Part shown: piece after piece, positions 63,648-64,000 of the stretch | Numbering within the stretch: the first letter of the stretch is position 1 | Layout: each line of letters opens with the position of its first letter | Assembly: GCF_036898095.1 (NCBI RefSeq) | Contig: NC_090759.1 | Location: 15,665,886 to 15,729,885 of the forward strand | Source of the DNA: Palaemon carinicauda | Lineage: Eukaryota; Arthropoda; Malacostraca; Decapoda; Palaemonidae | Length of the DNA: 64,000 nucleotides | Reading direction: 5' to 3' | Made by a program: the position numbers and the translations under genes | The notes under the pieces: generated by a model | Seen by the model: only the letters and a program-made list of their open reading frames with translations | The model's database searches: none | Told to the model about the DNA's origin: nothing

Positions 63648-64000
63648 AGTTTTCAGTTGAGTTTTGCAGTTTACTGCTTTAGAAAAAAAAAACCTAGTAT
63701 AAGTTTCAGTTGAGTTTTGCAGTTTACTGCTGTAAAAAAAAAAATAAAAAAATAAAAAAATAAAAAACCTAGTATAAGTTTCAGTTGAGTTTTGCAGTTT
63801 ACTGCTGTAAAAAAAAAATAAAAAAATAAAAAAATAAAAAAACCTAGTATAAGTTTCAGTTGAGTTTTGCAGTTTACTGCTGTAAAAAAAAGAAAAAAAA
63901 ACCTAGTATAAGTTTCAGTTGAGTTTTGCAGTTTATTGCTAGAAAAAAAAGTTTTGCAGTTTAAAAAAAAAACCCTAGTATAAGTTTCAGTTGAGTTTTG

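Larger units (their letters stand above)
56618..64000 (+). repeat. Poly(A)-bearing satellite array (41-nt core plus variable A tract, about 100 monomers)
   Basis: Core: cctagtataagtttcagttg then agttttgcagtttactgctg and t, followed by A runs of about 8 to more than 40, often with single G or T interruptions. All monomers are in one orientation. The core contains gcagt-tt-actgc (self-complementary); in many monomers it is gcagttaactgc, a perfect 12-bp palindrome. The array is interrupted by three more spacer units and runs off the window. Confidence 0.97.

Noticed and set aside
56618..64000. Satellite as a telomere or a CRISPR-like array
   Set aside because: Period is variable because of A tracts, no telomeric motif, and the spacers are only A runs.

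Overview
Eukaryotic DNA, very probably from a decapod crustacean (shrimp, prawn or crab). There are no prokaryotic operons. The window is dense in di- and trinucleotide microsatellites and in nested retrotransposons. Several stretches read like repeat families I know from shrimp and prawn genomes: a tRNA-headed SINE, LINE 3' ends with TAA tails, and DIRS termini. The organism call is inference from memory of those families, not from a search.

Layout. 1-26156 is a stack of tyrosine-recombinase (DIRS-like) retrotransposons, all read on the minus strand. Copy 1 (1-5472) is decayed and cut by the window edge. Copy 2 (5583-12368) is nearly intact. A remnant (12364-13850) carries a LINE (13851-17740) and a lone right terminus (17745-17945). 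Copy 3 (18048-26156) belongs to a second subfamily and is decayed. Copies 2 and 3 show the DIRS architecture: inverted terminal repeats plus an internal complementary region that fuses the complements of both ends. 26157-34615 is AT-rich and mostly gene-free. It holds a foldback (MITE-like) repeat, a decayed LINE end and a perfect 43-bp palindrome. 34823-40244 is a Mag-type Ty3/Gypsy LTR retrotransposon with 108-bp LTRs, inserted in a LINE; its single gag-pol frame carries two in-frame stops. 40398-42901 holds an inverted pair of about 170-bp repeats, each with a hammerhead-ribozyme-like core and flanked by microsatellites; a third truncated copy lies at 52683-52770. 43600-53500 is nested LINE and SINE debris with microsatellites.

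The only convincing non-transposon gene is at 53560-56076 (plus strand): an intronless ORF for a membrane-anchored coiled-coil/TPR-like/J-domain protein. Directly after its stop codon the 3' UTR runs into a satellite that fills the rest of the window. It has about one hundred monomers, each a 41-nt core plus an A tract of very variable length, with higher-order repeats and four embedded copies of a roughly 200-bp spacer unit. The first satellite monomers match the end of the gene's own 3' UTR, so the array may have grown from the gene's polyadenylated end.

How the parts relate: DIRS gag, RT/RNase H and recombinase would together copy a circular intermediate and integrate it; the LTR element would use gag-pol and its two LTRs; the LINE and SINE pieces are passengers or dead copies. 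I see no tRNA, rRNA, CRISPR or prokaryotic feature.
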